Source: JAGPUQ01 sp050179115 (GTDB lineage: Bacteria; Pseudomonadota; Gammaproteobacteria; Pseudomonadales; Porticoccaceae). From it: 64,000 bases of DNA. A program made the position numbers and the translations under genes. The notes under the pieces were generated by a model. That model had not been told where the DNA came from. It made no database searches and saw only the letters and a program-made list of their open reading frames with translations. The DNA lies in NCBI GenBank assembly GCA_050179115.1, contig JBFXFL010000002.1:62001-126000 (forward strand). Reading direction: 5' to 3'. Shown here piece by piece: positions 52,666 through 63,878 of the stretch (positions are counted from its first letter, which is position 1; each line of letters opens with the position of its first letter).

Positions 52666-52979
52666 GGTTCGTATCTCCTGTTTTGAGCTGATTAAGGGTT
52701 AGCGGTTTTGGTTCATATGTCTTGGGGTTTGTGTCGCGAATCCTTCGAAGTGGCCGGGCGCCGGATACAGACACGGTTATGCTTTTGGCCACTTCCTATA
52801 ATTCGACATTATCATTGATATGAAGGCCGATGCTAGCGCAATGCTCGGCTTTCCGGCTAAGGCATCGGGAGACCAAGGGGCAGCAGTCGGTCACGACACC
52901 CACTGAGCGCGGCCGCCGTACTGCTCAACACAGGTTCCGTCTGGCAGACTGGAGCAGATCGAACCGCCGGAGAGCCGCC
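52666..52979. other. 314-base divergent intergenic region with inverted repeat
   Basis: No gene found. It includes an AT-rich core (about 52780-52822) with TATAAT at 52797-52802 and, on either side, an inverted repeat GAAGTGGCC (52747-52755) and GGCCACTTC (52787-52795). This could be an operator for the deacylase and VOC genes. The stretch 52830-52979 is an open frame in phase with the VOC gene but has no homology and no ribosome-binding site. Confidence 0.4.
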
Positions 52980-53435
52980 GTGATCACCCCGCATACCACG
53001 CCGCATACCATGCCGCGTATTACGCATCTTGCACTGCATGTCGCCGGCCTGGACGCCTGTATCGGTTTTTATCGGGATTTTTGTGGCATGGAGGTCGTGC
53101 ACCGCCGTCAAGCGGGAGCGCGGCGCGTGGTCTGGATGGCCGAGCCCGGCCGCGCCGCGGATTTCGTGTTCGTCCTCATGGACGGTGGCGACGATTTGAG
53201 CCTCGCGGCGCACGATTACCGGCACTTCGGTTTTGCGCTGCCCAGCCGCGCGGCGGTGGACGCCATTGCCGCCCGGGGCGCCACCGCCGGCTGCCTGGTG
53301 TGGCCGCCCCGGGACGAGCCTTTCCCGGTAGGTTATTACTGCGGACTCCGCGATCCCAACGGCAACTATGTGGAATTCAGCTACGGTCAGCCCCTCGGGC
53401 CGGGCGCCGAAGCCTTCGACTTGTTGGCGCGCTGA
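52980..53435 (+). CDS. VOC-fold (glyoxalase/dioxygenase superfamily) protein
   Basis: A 151-residue single-chain VOC protein of two beta-alpha-beta-beta-beta modules. ITHLALHVAGLDACIGFYRD opens module 1 with a metal-type His; HFGFALPSRAAVDAIA opens module 2; RDPNGNYVEFSYGQP ends it with a Glu ligand. So a divalent-metal site (His, His, Glu) is plausible; the substrate is unknown. GTG 52980 is chosen since GGAGAG lies seven bases upstream; ATG 53010 starts closer to the fold but has no such site. The N-terminal ten residues come from a 12-bp repeat. Confidence 0.82.
   Translation: MITPHTTPHTMPRITHLALHVAGLDACIGFYRDFCGMEVVHRRQAGARRVVWMAEPGRAADFVFVLMDGGDDLSLAAHDYRHFGFALPSRAAVDAIAARGATAGCLVWPPRDEPFPVGYYCGLRDPNGNYVEFSYGQPLGPGAEAFDLLAR
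52989..53024. repeat. 12-bp tandem repeat at the VOC gene start (3 units)
   Basis: Units CCGCATACCACG (52989-53000), CCGCATACCATG (53001-53012) and CCGCGTATTACG (53013-53024). In the gene frame they read PHTT, PHTM, PRIT. The second unit creates the alternative ATG start. Confidence 0.7.
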
Positions 53436-53447
53436 TCGCGCCAACGG

Positions 53448-54629
<1,182 letters not shown>

Positions 54630-54736
54630 AGGTTGCTCCCACCATCACCGCTGTTCGAGAAGGGCGCCACTATAGCGACGCGCGCGCGTCTGGCAAAGCG
54701 GGCGGCGGCTTGCAGGTGAGGGTGACCGCTGCGACC

Positions 54737-55870
54737 ATGCGCGCTATCGTCGTTCGAGCAAGGGTCTTGAGTCGTCCCGCGCAAGTCACCGTCAACCTGG
54801 ATCATCTGCGCCACAACTTCGCGCTGGCGCGCCATCACGCGGGCGGCGCCCGCGTGATGGCCATGGTGAAAGCAAACGCCTATGGTCATGGCGCGGTCGC
54901 GGTGGCGCGGGCGCTGTCGGCGGCCGACGCGTTCGGCGTCGCCGGCCTGGAAGAAGCGCTGGCGCTGCGCGCTGCGGGTATCGCACAGTCCATCCTGCTT
55001 GCCGCCGGGTTTTTCAGTGCGGATGAATTGCCGGAAATTGCGCGCCATGACTTCCAGATCGTGGTGCATTCGGAACACCAGATCGAAACGCTGCGCGCAG
55101 CCCGCCTGTCTCGCCCGCTGGTCGTGTGGCTGAAAATCGACAGCGGGATGCACCGGCTGGGCATTGCCCCCGAGGCGGTCGCCGCCAGCCATGGGCGTCT
55201 CCTGGCATCGCCCAATGTGGCCGAAGTGCGCTTCATGACTCACTTTGCCTGCGCCGATACCCCGCAGCATGACCTTAACCGGTGCCAGTTAAGTACCTTT
55301 GCCTCGGCGATCGGCAGGCTCCCGGGTCCCCGCAGCCTGGCCAATTCGGCGGCACTCCTGGCGCTGCCGGAAAGTCGCGCCGACTGGGTCCGCCCCGGCA
55401 TTTTGCTCTACGGCGTCAATCCGTTTCAGGACCATCATCCGGTCGCCGCGCAACTGCGGCCGGTTATCACACTGTCATCCCGTGTTGTCGCCATCCAGAC
55501 CCTGGCGGCCGGCGAGGGCATCGGCTACGGCCACGACTGGGTGGCGGTGCAACCGACGCGGGTCGGTATCGTCGCCATGGGTTACGGCGACGGCTATCCG
55601 CGCCACGCGGGCACCGGCACCCCGGTGCTGGTGGCGGGATGCCGGACCCGCTTGCTGGGTCGGGTGTCGATGGATCTGCTGGCGGTGGATTTGAACGGCG
55701 TGCCGGACGCGCAGGTCGGGGCCGAGGTCGTGCTCTGGGGCGAAGGGCTGCCCGCCTGGGAGGTGGCCCGCAGCGTTGGGACCATCGCCTATGAGCTGCT
55801 CACCGGGATCGGCGCGCGGGTGCCGGTGCGCTATCCGGATAGCGGAGGCCCTGAGTCCAACCGCGCGTAG
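54737..55870 (+). CDS. alr: Alanine racemase
   Basis: Alr, 377 residues, makes D-alanine for peptidoglycan. The PLP lysine is in MAMVKANAYGHGAV (about residue 45), substrate-site KIDSGMHRLGI, and the catalytic Tyr-type region is in GYGDGYPRHAG with RVSMDLLAVDL downstream. ATG 54737 is preferred; a TTG at 54710 and internal TTG are alternatives. Unlike many relatives, dnaB is not upstream. It converges with an SPOR gene. Confidence 0.94.
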   Translation: MRAIVVRARVLSRPAQVTVNLDHLRHNFALARHHAGGARVMAMVKANAYGHGAVAVARALSAADAFGVAGLEEALALRAAGIAQSILLAAGFFSADELPEIARHDFQIVVHSEHQIETLRAARLSRPLVVWLKIDSGMHRLGIAPEAVAASHGRLLASPNVAEVRFMTHFACADTPQHDLNRCQLSTFASAIGRLPGPRSLANSAALLALPESRADWVRPGILLYGVNPFQDHHPVAAQLRPVITLSSRVVAIQTLAAGEGIGYGHDWVAVQPTRVGIVAMGYGDGYPRHAGTGTPVLVAGCRTRLLGRVSMDLLAVDLNGVPDAQVGAEVVLWGEGLPAWEVARSVGTIAYELLTGIGARVPVRYPDSGGPESNRA

Positions 55871-55892
55871 TCCAGGCAGGGTGGCCCCGCCC

Positions 55893-56501
55893 TCAATCCT
55901 GCTTGCGCTTGACGAGGATACTGTCGAGGCCGTTTTGCTGGAGTGCCGCGCGGGCTCGAGCCAGGGTTTCCTGGGATGTAAACGGGCCGACCATCACGCG
56001 ATGCCAGACCTCCCCGGGCTTGGCGCCGGCACTTTCGACAGTCGCTTTCAGGTTCAGCAGCAACAGCCGCGCACGCAGGCTGTCGGCATCACTGCGGGAG
56101 CGGAACGATCCGGTTTGCAGGATGAACTCGTAGGACGAAGGTTGCTCTGCGGGGGCTTTTTCATCTTCTCTTTTCGTCTTCTCCGGATCGGTCGGCACCG
56201 GAGCCTTGACCAACGGCGGTTCTTCCACCTCGGGGACGAATACCTCGGATTCCTTGAGCAGGGTGTAAAAGTCAAAGCGCGGTTTGGCTTCCGCTTGCGC
56301 CTTTGTGTCGGTGTCACCGCTCGATTCCGCGGGATCACTCGGATGTGGCCGCCAGAGTACGGCCGCGAGCGTGGCTGCCACCCCGACGATGGCGCCGCCG
56401 AGGAAGGTTGCCCAAGGGGGTGTGCGTGGACCCATGGGTAGGCGCTGATTTTTTACTTGGGGTTTTTTCGCCGAAGCGGGTTTGGCGTAATCCCGGGCCA
56501 T
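55893..56501 (-). CDS. SPOR-domain membrane protein (FtsN-like)
   Basis: A 202-residue bitopic protein: basic cytoplasmic N-terminus (AKPASAKKPQVKNQR), one transmembrane helix (about 31-50, ATFLGGAIVGVAATLAAVLW), a Glu/Pro-rich linker, and a C-terminal SPOR domain (YEFILQTGSFRSRSDADSLR to HRVMVGPFTSQETLARAR). This layout matches FtsN, the divisome activator, though argS and hslVU, its common neighbours, are not here; the essential FtsN region around a short helix after the membrane cannot be confirmed. So FtsN-like is as far as I go. Confidence 0.82.
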   Translation of the reverse strand: MARDYAKPASAKKPQVKNQRLPMGPRTPPWATFLGGAIVGVAATLAAVLWRPHPSDPAESSGDTDTKAQAEAKPRFDFYTLLKESEVFVPEVEEPPLVKAPVPTDPEKTKREDEKAPAEQPSSYEFILQTGSFRSRSDADSLRARLLLLNLKATVESAGAKPGEVWHRVMVGPFTSQETLARARAALQQNGLDSILVKRKQD

Positions 56502-56655
56502 GAGCAGGGTCGACGGTAGGAAGCCGCCATTCTAGGGGGTCGCGCAGGGCGCTGCCAGCGCCGCACCGCGACACATTCCAGGTCGCCGATTTTCCCGCGG
56601 TGTGGACCGCGACCGACGGAGGGAGTACGCCTGCCCTGGCCAAGCAGGCCAGGGA

Positions 56656-58608
<1,953 letters not shown>

Positions 58609-58642
58609 GGCAGGTGTGGACGCGATTCCGGCCCGGCCGTTG

Positions 58643-59224
58643 TCAATCCAGATACTCGAATACCTTCACCACCCGCTGTACGCCACCGATGCGACTGGCG
58701 ATCGTCGCGATGCGGTTGGCATCGCGACGACTCACGCGGCCCATCAGGTACACCACGCTGTCTTCGACCACGACATCCACGCCGCGGGTGTTCAGGCCTT
58801 TCTCGGCGACCAGACGAGAAGTGACCTTGGTGGTGAGCCAGCTGTCGTTGGTGCGCGCGAGCACTGCCGTATTGTTGCGCACTTGCAGTTCATTGAAGAC
58901 CTCGCGGGCGCCCTGGTACTTGCGCGCGGTATCGCCGGCGAGGGTTTTCATTTCTTCGGTCGGCACCTCGCCGGTCAGTAGCACCATGCGGTTGTGGCTG
59001 TTCACATTGACGTGAGCGGATTCCAGTTGCGGGTGCGCTTTCTTGATATTGACGGCGATCAGCGTCTCCATTTTAGCGTCGTCGACGGAGGTGCCGATCG
59101 ACGGTTCCGCCTTGCTCTCCTGGAAAGGCCGGTCGGTCACCGCATTGAGGGCGGACGCACACCCGCCCACGGCGAGCGAACAGGACAGGGCTAACAGCAG
59201 CGCGCATTTACCGCGATGTTTCAT
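58643..59224 (-). CDS. dolP: Dual BON-domain lipoprotein DolP (YraP)
   Basis: A 193-residue outer-membrane lipoprotein with a lipobox LAVGGC (Cys 22) and two BON domains (about 45-112 and 120-190: VNSHNRMVLLTGEVPTEEM; DVVVEDSVVYLMGRVSRRD). In E. coli DolP keeps outer-membrane integrity and localises to the division site. The start overlaps diaA by four bases, as part of the lpoA-yraN-diaA-dolP set. Confidence 0.93.
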   Translation of the reverse strand: MKHRGKCALLLALSCSLAVGGCASALNAVTDRPFQESKAEPSIGTSVDDAKMETLIAVNIKKAHPQLESAHVNVNSHNRMVLLTGEVPTEEMKTLAGDTARKYQGAREVFNELQVRNNTAVLARTNDSWLTTKVTSRLVAEKGLNTRGVDVVVEDSVVYLMGRVSRRDANRIATIASRIGGVQRVVKVFEYLD

Positions 59225-59793
59225 GTTGCGGAACCTCCAAACAGGTGGTGTTCGATGAGCTCACAGAGACAGAAAATCGTCGATAGATGGATTTCCTGGG
59301 CATGAGCTTGGTTGTCGGTAGCGGGAGAAAGTTCGATGTCGGTGCCGTCCAGCTCAGCTGTCATGCGGTCGTCGCCCGGGCCGCTGAACAGGATACAGGG
59401 GATCTTCCGGCTGTGTGCGGCGCGCAGGGCGCCGGCGAGGCTGGCCGGACCGGAGCCGGGACTGACCAGCGCCAGGCAGTCTTCCGGCCCACCGAGCGCC
59501 CGTACCTGAAGCCCGACAAGATCGCCATCCGGTACGCCGGGATCGACATGGTCGTCGAGCAGAATGGCGGGCAGCGCCGGTCGCGCAAACTGGAATCCGC
59601 GCGCCACGCCGTGGTGCAGGCTGCCCGCCAGATGGCGGCCGACGCCGACACCGCAGACCAGCAGTTTGCCGTTGCGCAGAAAGGTAGTGGCGATGCGCTC
59701 CGCCGCCCGTGCGATATGCGGTGCAAGCCGCTCGCCGACCGCCATTTTGGCCTGGATGCCGCGGTGGATGCTGGCAATGACTTTTTCTTCCAT
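59221..59793 (-). CDS. diaA: SIS-domain protein DiaA-like
   Basis: A 190-residue single SIS domain. LRNGKLLVCGVGVGRHLAGS is the sugar-phosphate-binding turn, and the ordered helices IHLSTIFCLCELIEHHLF end the fold. In E. coli DiaA binds DnaA and times replication initiation; GmhA, the LPS heptose isomerase, is a near relative, but position between yraN and dolP supports DiaA. A somewhat divergent phosphate loop (GVGVGRHLA rather than GNGGSAADA) makes catalysis unlikely. Confidence 0.86.
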   Translation of the reverse strand: MEEKVIASIHRGIQAKMAVGERLAPHIARAAERIATTFLRNGKLLVCGVGVGRHLAGSLHHGVARGFQFARPALPAILLDDHVDPGVPDGDLVGLQVRALGGPEDCLALVSPGSGPASLAGALRAAHSRKIPCILFSGPGDDRMTAELDGTDIELSPATDNQAHAQEIHLSTIFCLCELIEHHLFGGSAT

Positions 59794-59803
59794 GGTTCAG
59801 CGG

Positions 59804-60187
59804 CTAGGAGTCGTCGGCGCGAAACGCGTCGCGGAGCCATTCCACGGCATAGCCATCGGCGGCCGGAGATGTCGGGGGCGTCAGCAGCATGGCATCGAAA
59901 CGACAGAGCGGCTCGGCGGATGAGCCGTTGGCGAGGAAATGGCGCGCGGCAGCTATGATGCGCTGACGCTTGCGCCGGTCGATGCTTTCCTCCGCTCCGC
60001 CAAAGGCGCTGCCCGAGCGCATGCGCACCTCGACGAAGGCCAGGATCCCGCCATCGTCGGCGATGATATCAATCTCGCCGCGCGCCGTCCGGTAATTGCG
60101 GGCAACGATGCGCAGGCCGTGACGCCGCAGGAAAGTTTCCGCCGCGCGTTCGGCGTCAGCCCCGCGGCCGTGCTGTTGAGGCTTCAC
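59804..60187 (-). CDS. yraN: UPF0102 protein YraN
   Basis: A 127-residue protein of the YraN/UPF0102 family, with an endonuclease-like fold related to Holliday-junction resolvases. GADAERAAETFLRRHGLRIV, then GEIDIIADDGGILAFVEVRMR with the Glu-Asp-Glu pattern of a nuclease metal site, and KRQRIIAAARHFLA. Function not established. The ATG overlaps the lpoA stop by four bases. Confidence 0.93.
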   Translation of the reverse strand: MKPQQHGRGADAERAAETFLRRHGLRIVARNYRTARGEIDIIADDGGILAFVEVRMRSGSAFGGAEESIDRRKRQRIIAAARHFLANGSSAEPLCRFDAMLLTPPTSPAADGYAVEWLRDAFRADDS

Positions 60188-61914
60188 TGCGCTGCGCTTT
60201 CCAGATACGCCCGACCATTGTGGAAGCGCGCCCAGGGTTGGATGCGGCGGATGTGTCGTCCCCCGTCCAGGACCAGCGTGCCGGTGTGGCCGGCGATGCG
60301 GATGTCGGCATTCGGCTGCGCTGCGGCCAGAAACGGGTGGATGAGATAGGCATCCGCGCCGAGGGCGAAGAACGGGCGGTAGGCCGCGGGCAGACTGGTC
60401 TCGGGGGCGGGCGTGGTCGGATCGGCGAGCGCCCAGGTCATGGTGCTGAAGTGGATGTCGCCGAGATCTTCGTCGCGGGCCACGTCGGCCACTCCCGCAT
60501 AAATGGCCGATGTCGCGTACACCGGCAGATCCCCGGCGTACAGGAAATCGAGGGTCGGCTTGATCTGGCGTCCCTGGGTGGGATAGGCAACCAGAAATAT
60601 CATGTCGATATCCGTGCGGCGGCGCGGCGGTTCGGTATCCGGGCCCGAGGGCGCGGCTGCGGCGCCTGCCGTGACGGCGAGCAGCGGCCGCAGCACGGGC
60701 ACGAAATCCTTGAGAGCCATGTCGTAGATCGTTCCGGCCCGCACCTCGCCACCCAGCCGGGCGAACGTGTCTCTAAAGGCATCCAGTGCCCGCCGCCCCC
60801 AGGGGGTGTCGGGGACCAGCGCCAGTGCCGCCCGCCGGCCGTCCTGCCAGGCGCGGTGTGCCGCGGCTTCGGCTTCATCGGCAACGGACAGTGCGAGCGT
60901 ATGGAAATTGGTGGCGGTCGACTCGGGCCCACCCTCCAGATCGTTGAGACCCAGTACGGGTACCGGCAGTGACGGTTCGGCTGCCAGGCGGGACAGGGCC
61001 TGCTGATCGAGTGGTCCGATCACCAGCTGCGCGCCCTCGGCGACGGCACGGTGATAGAGATCGAGCACGTCGCCTTTGGCGGCGTCATACAGTTTGATGT
61101 CGGGGGTAGTGGCGCCTCCCGCCTGCGCGGCGAAGGCGGCGGCCATGAATCCGTCGCGAATGGCGTCGGCGGCGGCGCCGTAATTTCCGGAGCCAGGCAG
61201 CAGCAGCGCGACCTGTTTCAGCGCCGGGACCGCCATGGACGCGTTGATCGCATCGACCGCGTTTCCCGACGTAGGTGCCGGCGGATTGGCCGCGCCGCCG
61301 TCGGTCTGTTCACGGCTGGCGAGCGCGAGCTGATACCAGCCGTGCAGGCGGGCATTGGCGGGTTCCGCCGCGAGTTTGGTCAGGGTGCTGGTCGGTGTGC
61401 GTTCGAGCACCTGCCAGATCGCCCGTTCTATTTCACGGCGCTCCTCCGGGTCGGTCAGCGCGCCGGTAAGCTCGGTGTAAGCGGCGACGCTGCTGCCTGT
61501 ATCCCCCAGCAGCCCGAACAATTCGCCCTTGAGCCCGAGCCAGCGACGGTGGGCTTCCGGGCTCAACTGCTGTTGGCGCGCTACCAGCTCCGGATTGGAC
61601 AGAAGGTCGCGGGCCAGCAGCAGGTCGCCCTCCTGTAGAGCGGCGTCGGCGCGATCCAGGTAATAACCGAGGCGGCGGTCGTCGGCCAGTGCGGAGGGGT
61701 CGATCTGACTGTAGAGTTGCAGGGCGCCGGCGGCATCGCCGGCGGCAAGCGCGGCGGCGGCAGAGGCAAGCAGCTTCGCGTTTTGCTGTTGCAGCGCGAC
61801 CGAAACCGGTGCGCTTATCGGGCTGAGTGCGGGTGTTGCGGTGCCGTGGTCAGTCGAACTGCAACTGACAATGAGCAGGACGGTGGTGATCGCGGTGGCG
61901 ATGGTGCCGAGCAC
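60184..61914 (-). CDS. lpoA: Penicillin-binding protein activator LpoA
   Basis: An outer-membrane lipoprotein (about 576 residues) that reaches through the wall to activate PBP1A. Lipobox LLIVSC is followed by an N-terminal TPR-like domain (QLYSQIDPSALADDRRLGYY...) and a C-terminal periplasmic-binding-like domain (LLPGSGNYGAAADAIRDGFM). The start is not settled: GTG 61914 gives a signal peptide with no basic residue; ATT 61923 would give a classic KRVLG opening; ATG 62007 and beyond run into rsmI. I give GTG 61914. A 15-bp repeat lies at this junction. Confidence 0.88.
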   Translation of the reverse strand: MLGTIATAITTVLLIVSCSSTDHGTATPALSPISAPVSVALQQQNAKLLASAAAALAAGDAAGALQLYSQIDPSALADDRRLGYYLDRADAALQEGDLLLARDLLSNPELVARQQQLSPEAHRRWLGLKGELFGLLGDTGSSVAAYTELTGALTDPEERREIERAIWQVLERTPTSTLTKLAAEPANARLHGWYQLALASREQTDGGAANPPAPTSGNAVDAINASMAVPALKQVALLLPGSGNYGAAADAIRDGFMAAAFAAQAGGATTPDIKLYDAAKGDVLDLYHRAVAEGAQLVIGPLDQQALSRLAAEPSLPVPVLGLNDLEGGPESTATNFHTLALSVADEAEAAAHRAWQDGRRAALALVPDTPWGRRALDAFRDTFARLGGEVRAGTIYDMALKDFVPVLRPLLAVTAGAAAAPSGPDTEPPRRRTDIDMIFLVAYPTQGRQIKPTLDFLYAGDLPVYATSAIYAGVADVARDEDLGDIHFSTMTWALADPTTPAPETSLPAAYRPFFALGADAYLIHPFLAAAQPNADIRIAGHTGTLVLDGGRHIRRIQPWARFHNGRAYLESAAQ

Positions 61915-61921
61915 GCGTTTA

Positions 61922-61951
61922 ATGGACGAGAAAAGAATGGACGAGGAAAGA
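61922..61951. repeat. 15-bp direct repeat between divergent lpoA and rsmI
   Basis: ATGGACGAGAAAAGA (61922-61936) and ATGGACGAGGAAAGA (61937-61951), directly before the rsmI ATG at 61952. In the rsmI frame each reads MDExR, giving rsmI extra in-frame ATGs; in the lpoA frame they read ILxSS. With the divergent starts at about 61914 and 61952 there is almost no non-coding space here. Confidence 0.85.
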
Positions 61952-62788
61952 ATGATGACCGGCACCCTGTACGTTGTCGCGACGCCTATCGGCAACCTGG
62001 CGGACATGGTACCGCGCGCCCTCGACATACTCAAAACCGTGGCACTGGTTGCGGCCGAGGACACCCGCCACAGCGGTCGCCTGCTGCGTCATTTCGGCAT
62101 CGATACGCGCCTGGTCTCCTATCACGATCGCGGTGAAGTGGATCAGGGCGAGACCGTGCTGGCGGCGCTCGCCGAAGGGCGTGATGTAGCGCTCATCTCC
62201 GATGCGGGGACTCCGCTGATCTCCGATCCCGGCTACCGGCTGGTGCGCGCGGCGCGCGCGGCGGGCTTTGCCGTGTCGCCGGTGCCCGGTGCCTGCGCGG
62301 CGGTAGCGGCGCTCAGCGTTGCGGGTCTGCCCAGCGACCGCTTCGTATTTGAAGGTTTCCTGCCGGCGCGCGCCGGTGAGCGCCAGCGCCGTCTGGAGGT
62401 GCTGGCGCACGAGCCGCGCACCCTGATTTTTTACGAGGCGCCGCACCGCATTCTGGAGACGCTCACGGACATCGCGACGGTGTTTGGCGCCGAGCGCGAG
62501 CTGGTGCTCGGGCGCGAAATCAGCAAGGCCTTCGAAACCTTTCTCACGGGTTCCGCGGCGGAGCTCGGCGCCCGGGTCGCGGCGGACGTCAACCAGCGCC
62601 GCGGCGAACTGGTACTGATGGCCGCCGGCGCCCCGGAGCGGGCGCCCGAGGGTGACGATCTCGACCGGGTGCTGACCGTGCTGCTGGAAGAGCTGCCGCT
62701 CAAGCAGGCGGTCGGGCTTGCCGCCCGGATCACCGGCGCGGCGAAGAATCAGCTCTACGAGCGCGCGCTCGCGTTACGCGCGTGCTGA
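61952..62788 (+). CDS. rsmI: 16S rRNA (cytidine1402-2'-O)-methyltransferase
   Basis: RsmI (YraL), 278 residues, methylates C1402 in the decoding centre with SAM. LYVVATPIGNLADMVPRALD is the SAM-binding opening, AAEDTRHSGRLLRHF, SDAGTPLISDPGYRLV and EAPHRILETL are conserved. GAGGAAAG precedes the ATG 61952, but ATGs at 61922 and 61937 inside the 15-bp repeat are in frame and could give N-terminal extensions. It is divergent from lpoA, as in E. coli. Confidence 0.94.
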   Translation: MMTGTLYVVATPIGNLADMVPRALDILKTVALVAAEDTRHSGRLLRHFGIDTRLVSYHDRGEVDQGETVLAALAEGRDVALISDAGTPLISDPGYRLVRAARAAGFAVSPVPGACAAVAALSVAGLPSDRFVFEGFLPARAGERQRRLEVLAHEPRTLIFYEAPHRILETLTDIATVFGAERELVLGREISKAFETFLTGSAAELGARVAADVNQRRGELVLMAAGAPERAPEGDDLDRVLTVLLEELPLKQAVGLAARITGAAKNQLYERALALRAC

Positions 62789-62856
62789 GGAGCGCCGCGA
62801 CGACCGGACGCGCTCCTGCCGGGGAAAGTCTGCGCGCAGGAGACCGGGGATCAGGA

Positions 62857-62884
62857 GACAAGGGCGCCGGACAGCGCCCTTGTC
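62857..62884. terminator. Hairpin between convergent rsmI and phosphotriesterase gene
   Basis: An 11-bp perfect stem GACAAGGGCGC/GCGCCCTTGTC with a six-base loop. No T-tract follows, so terminator function is likely but not certain. Confidence 0.55.
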
Positions 62885-62923
62885 TGGTAAAGGGGTCTGG
62901 CAGGAGGGGTCTGGTAGGCAGGA
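62883..62923. repeat. Short 13-14-bp G-rich direct repeat
   Basis: Three units that begin TCTGG (62883, 62896, 62910), the first two ending in GGGG, lie right after the hairpin, in the 3' space between rsmI and the next gene. Non-coding. Confidence 0.5.
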
Positions 62924-62930
62924 CTTGCGT

Positions 62931-63878
62931 TCAGTACCCGCCGATTTTCGAAAATACCCTTTTCGGATTCTCCACCATCATGGTGTTGATGTCCTGGTCG
63001 CTCACCCCGGCTGCCTGCAACGCCGGCAGCACGTCGCGGGGCACATGCTCGTAACACCAGTTGGGCGCGAATTTCTCGATGTAGCTGCCATCGAAGAAGT
63101 CCTGGAAGCTGCACGAGTCGTGGGAGATCACCATCTGTCCCGCGAAGCCCTTGGCGCACAGTTTCGCCACCGTGCGCACCCGGTCGTCGGTGGGCAGCAT
63201 GGCCTCCAGGCCGAAGCGGTCCATGCCGATGAAGCTGCCGCGATCGAGAATGCTCTGCAGGTAGTCGAGATCGGTGGAGTCGCCGCAGTGGCCGATCACC
63301 ACCCGCGTGAGGTCGACCCCGAACTCGGCGAACGCGGTTTGCTGGTCGCGCGCGGAGGTATTGGAGACCGTGGTGTGGGTGGAAATGGGTACGCCGGTCT
63401 CGCGGTGGGCGATCGCAGCCGCCTGCAACAGCTTTTTGTTGAAGGCGTCGACGCCCGGGTTGTCGGTGGCGCACTTGATGACGCCGGCCTTGATGCCGGT
63501 ATCGAGGATGCCGTCGCGGATATCGCGGACCATGTAGCCGGCGAGCGCCTTGGCGTCCCAGCCGTGCATCTGGGGTTCCTCGGTCCAGTAGAAGCCCGTG
63601 GGGGCGATGACGTGGACGCCGGTGGCTTCGGCCACCCGGCGAATGGTGTGGATGTCCCGCCCCAGGTTCACCGGCGTCAGATCCACGATGGATCTTACCC
63701 CGCGGTCGGCGGCGCGCTTCAGCGCCGCGATGGCCTTGGGTATCTGCTGTTCGGCGTCGTAGTAATTGGTGTAGTTCTGGCGCATGGACCAGTTGGCGAC
63801 CACGATGTGCTCGTGCATCAGGCACATGCCCAGATCGTTGACATCGATCGGCCCGAGCGCGGTTTCTACGTGTGGCAT
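62931..63878 (-). CDS. Phosphotriesterase-family hydrolase (lactonase-like)
   Basis: A 315-residue binuclear-metal TIM-barrel hydrolase of the phosphotriesterase-related family. Metal ligands by motif: HEH in CLMHEHIVV, a carbamylatable Lys in AGVIKCATDNPG, His in PISTHTTVSN and VIGHCGDSTD, and the Asp in MVISHDSC. Natural activity is often lactone or phospho-sugar-lactone hydrolysis; true organophosphate activity is not implied. ATG 63878 has GGGGGAA upstream. The region 63879-64000 to the window edge holds no recognisable gene. Confidence 0.87.
   Translation of the reverse strand: MPHVETALGPIDVNDLGMCLMHEHIVVANWSMRQNYTNYYDAEQQIPKAIAALKRAADRGVRSIVDLTPVNLGRDIHTIRRVAEATGVHVIAPTGFYWTEEPQMHGWDAKALAGYMVRDIRDGILDTGIKAGVIKCATDNPGVDAFNKKLLQAAAIAHRETGVPISTHTTVSNTSARDQQTAFAEFGVDLTRVVIGHCGDSTDLDYLQSILDRGSFIGMDRFGLEAMLPTDDRVRTVAKLCAKGFAGQMVISHDSCSFQDFFDGSYIEKFAPNWCYEHVPRDVLPALQAAGVSDQDINTMMVENPKRVFSKIGGY

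Noticed and set aside
52830..52979. Fifty-codon N-terminal extension of the VOC protein
   Set aside because: No homology, no ribosome-binding site, and a GTG with GGAGAG sits at the fold boundary.
56634..56654. Hairpin CCCTGGCC/GGCCAGGG before the acetoacetyl-CoA synthetase stop
   Set aside because: Short stem with no T-tract on either strand; not convincing as a terminator.
62789..62930. Possible RNase P RNA gene (rnpB often lies near rsmI; a GGGGAAAGTC string is present)
   Set aside because: Only 142 bases are free, and the other conserved rnpB blocks are absent.
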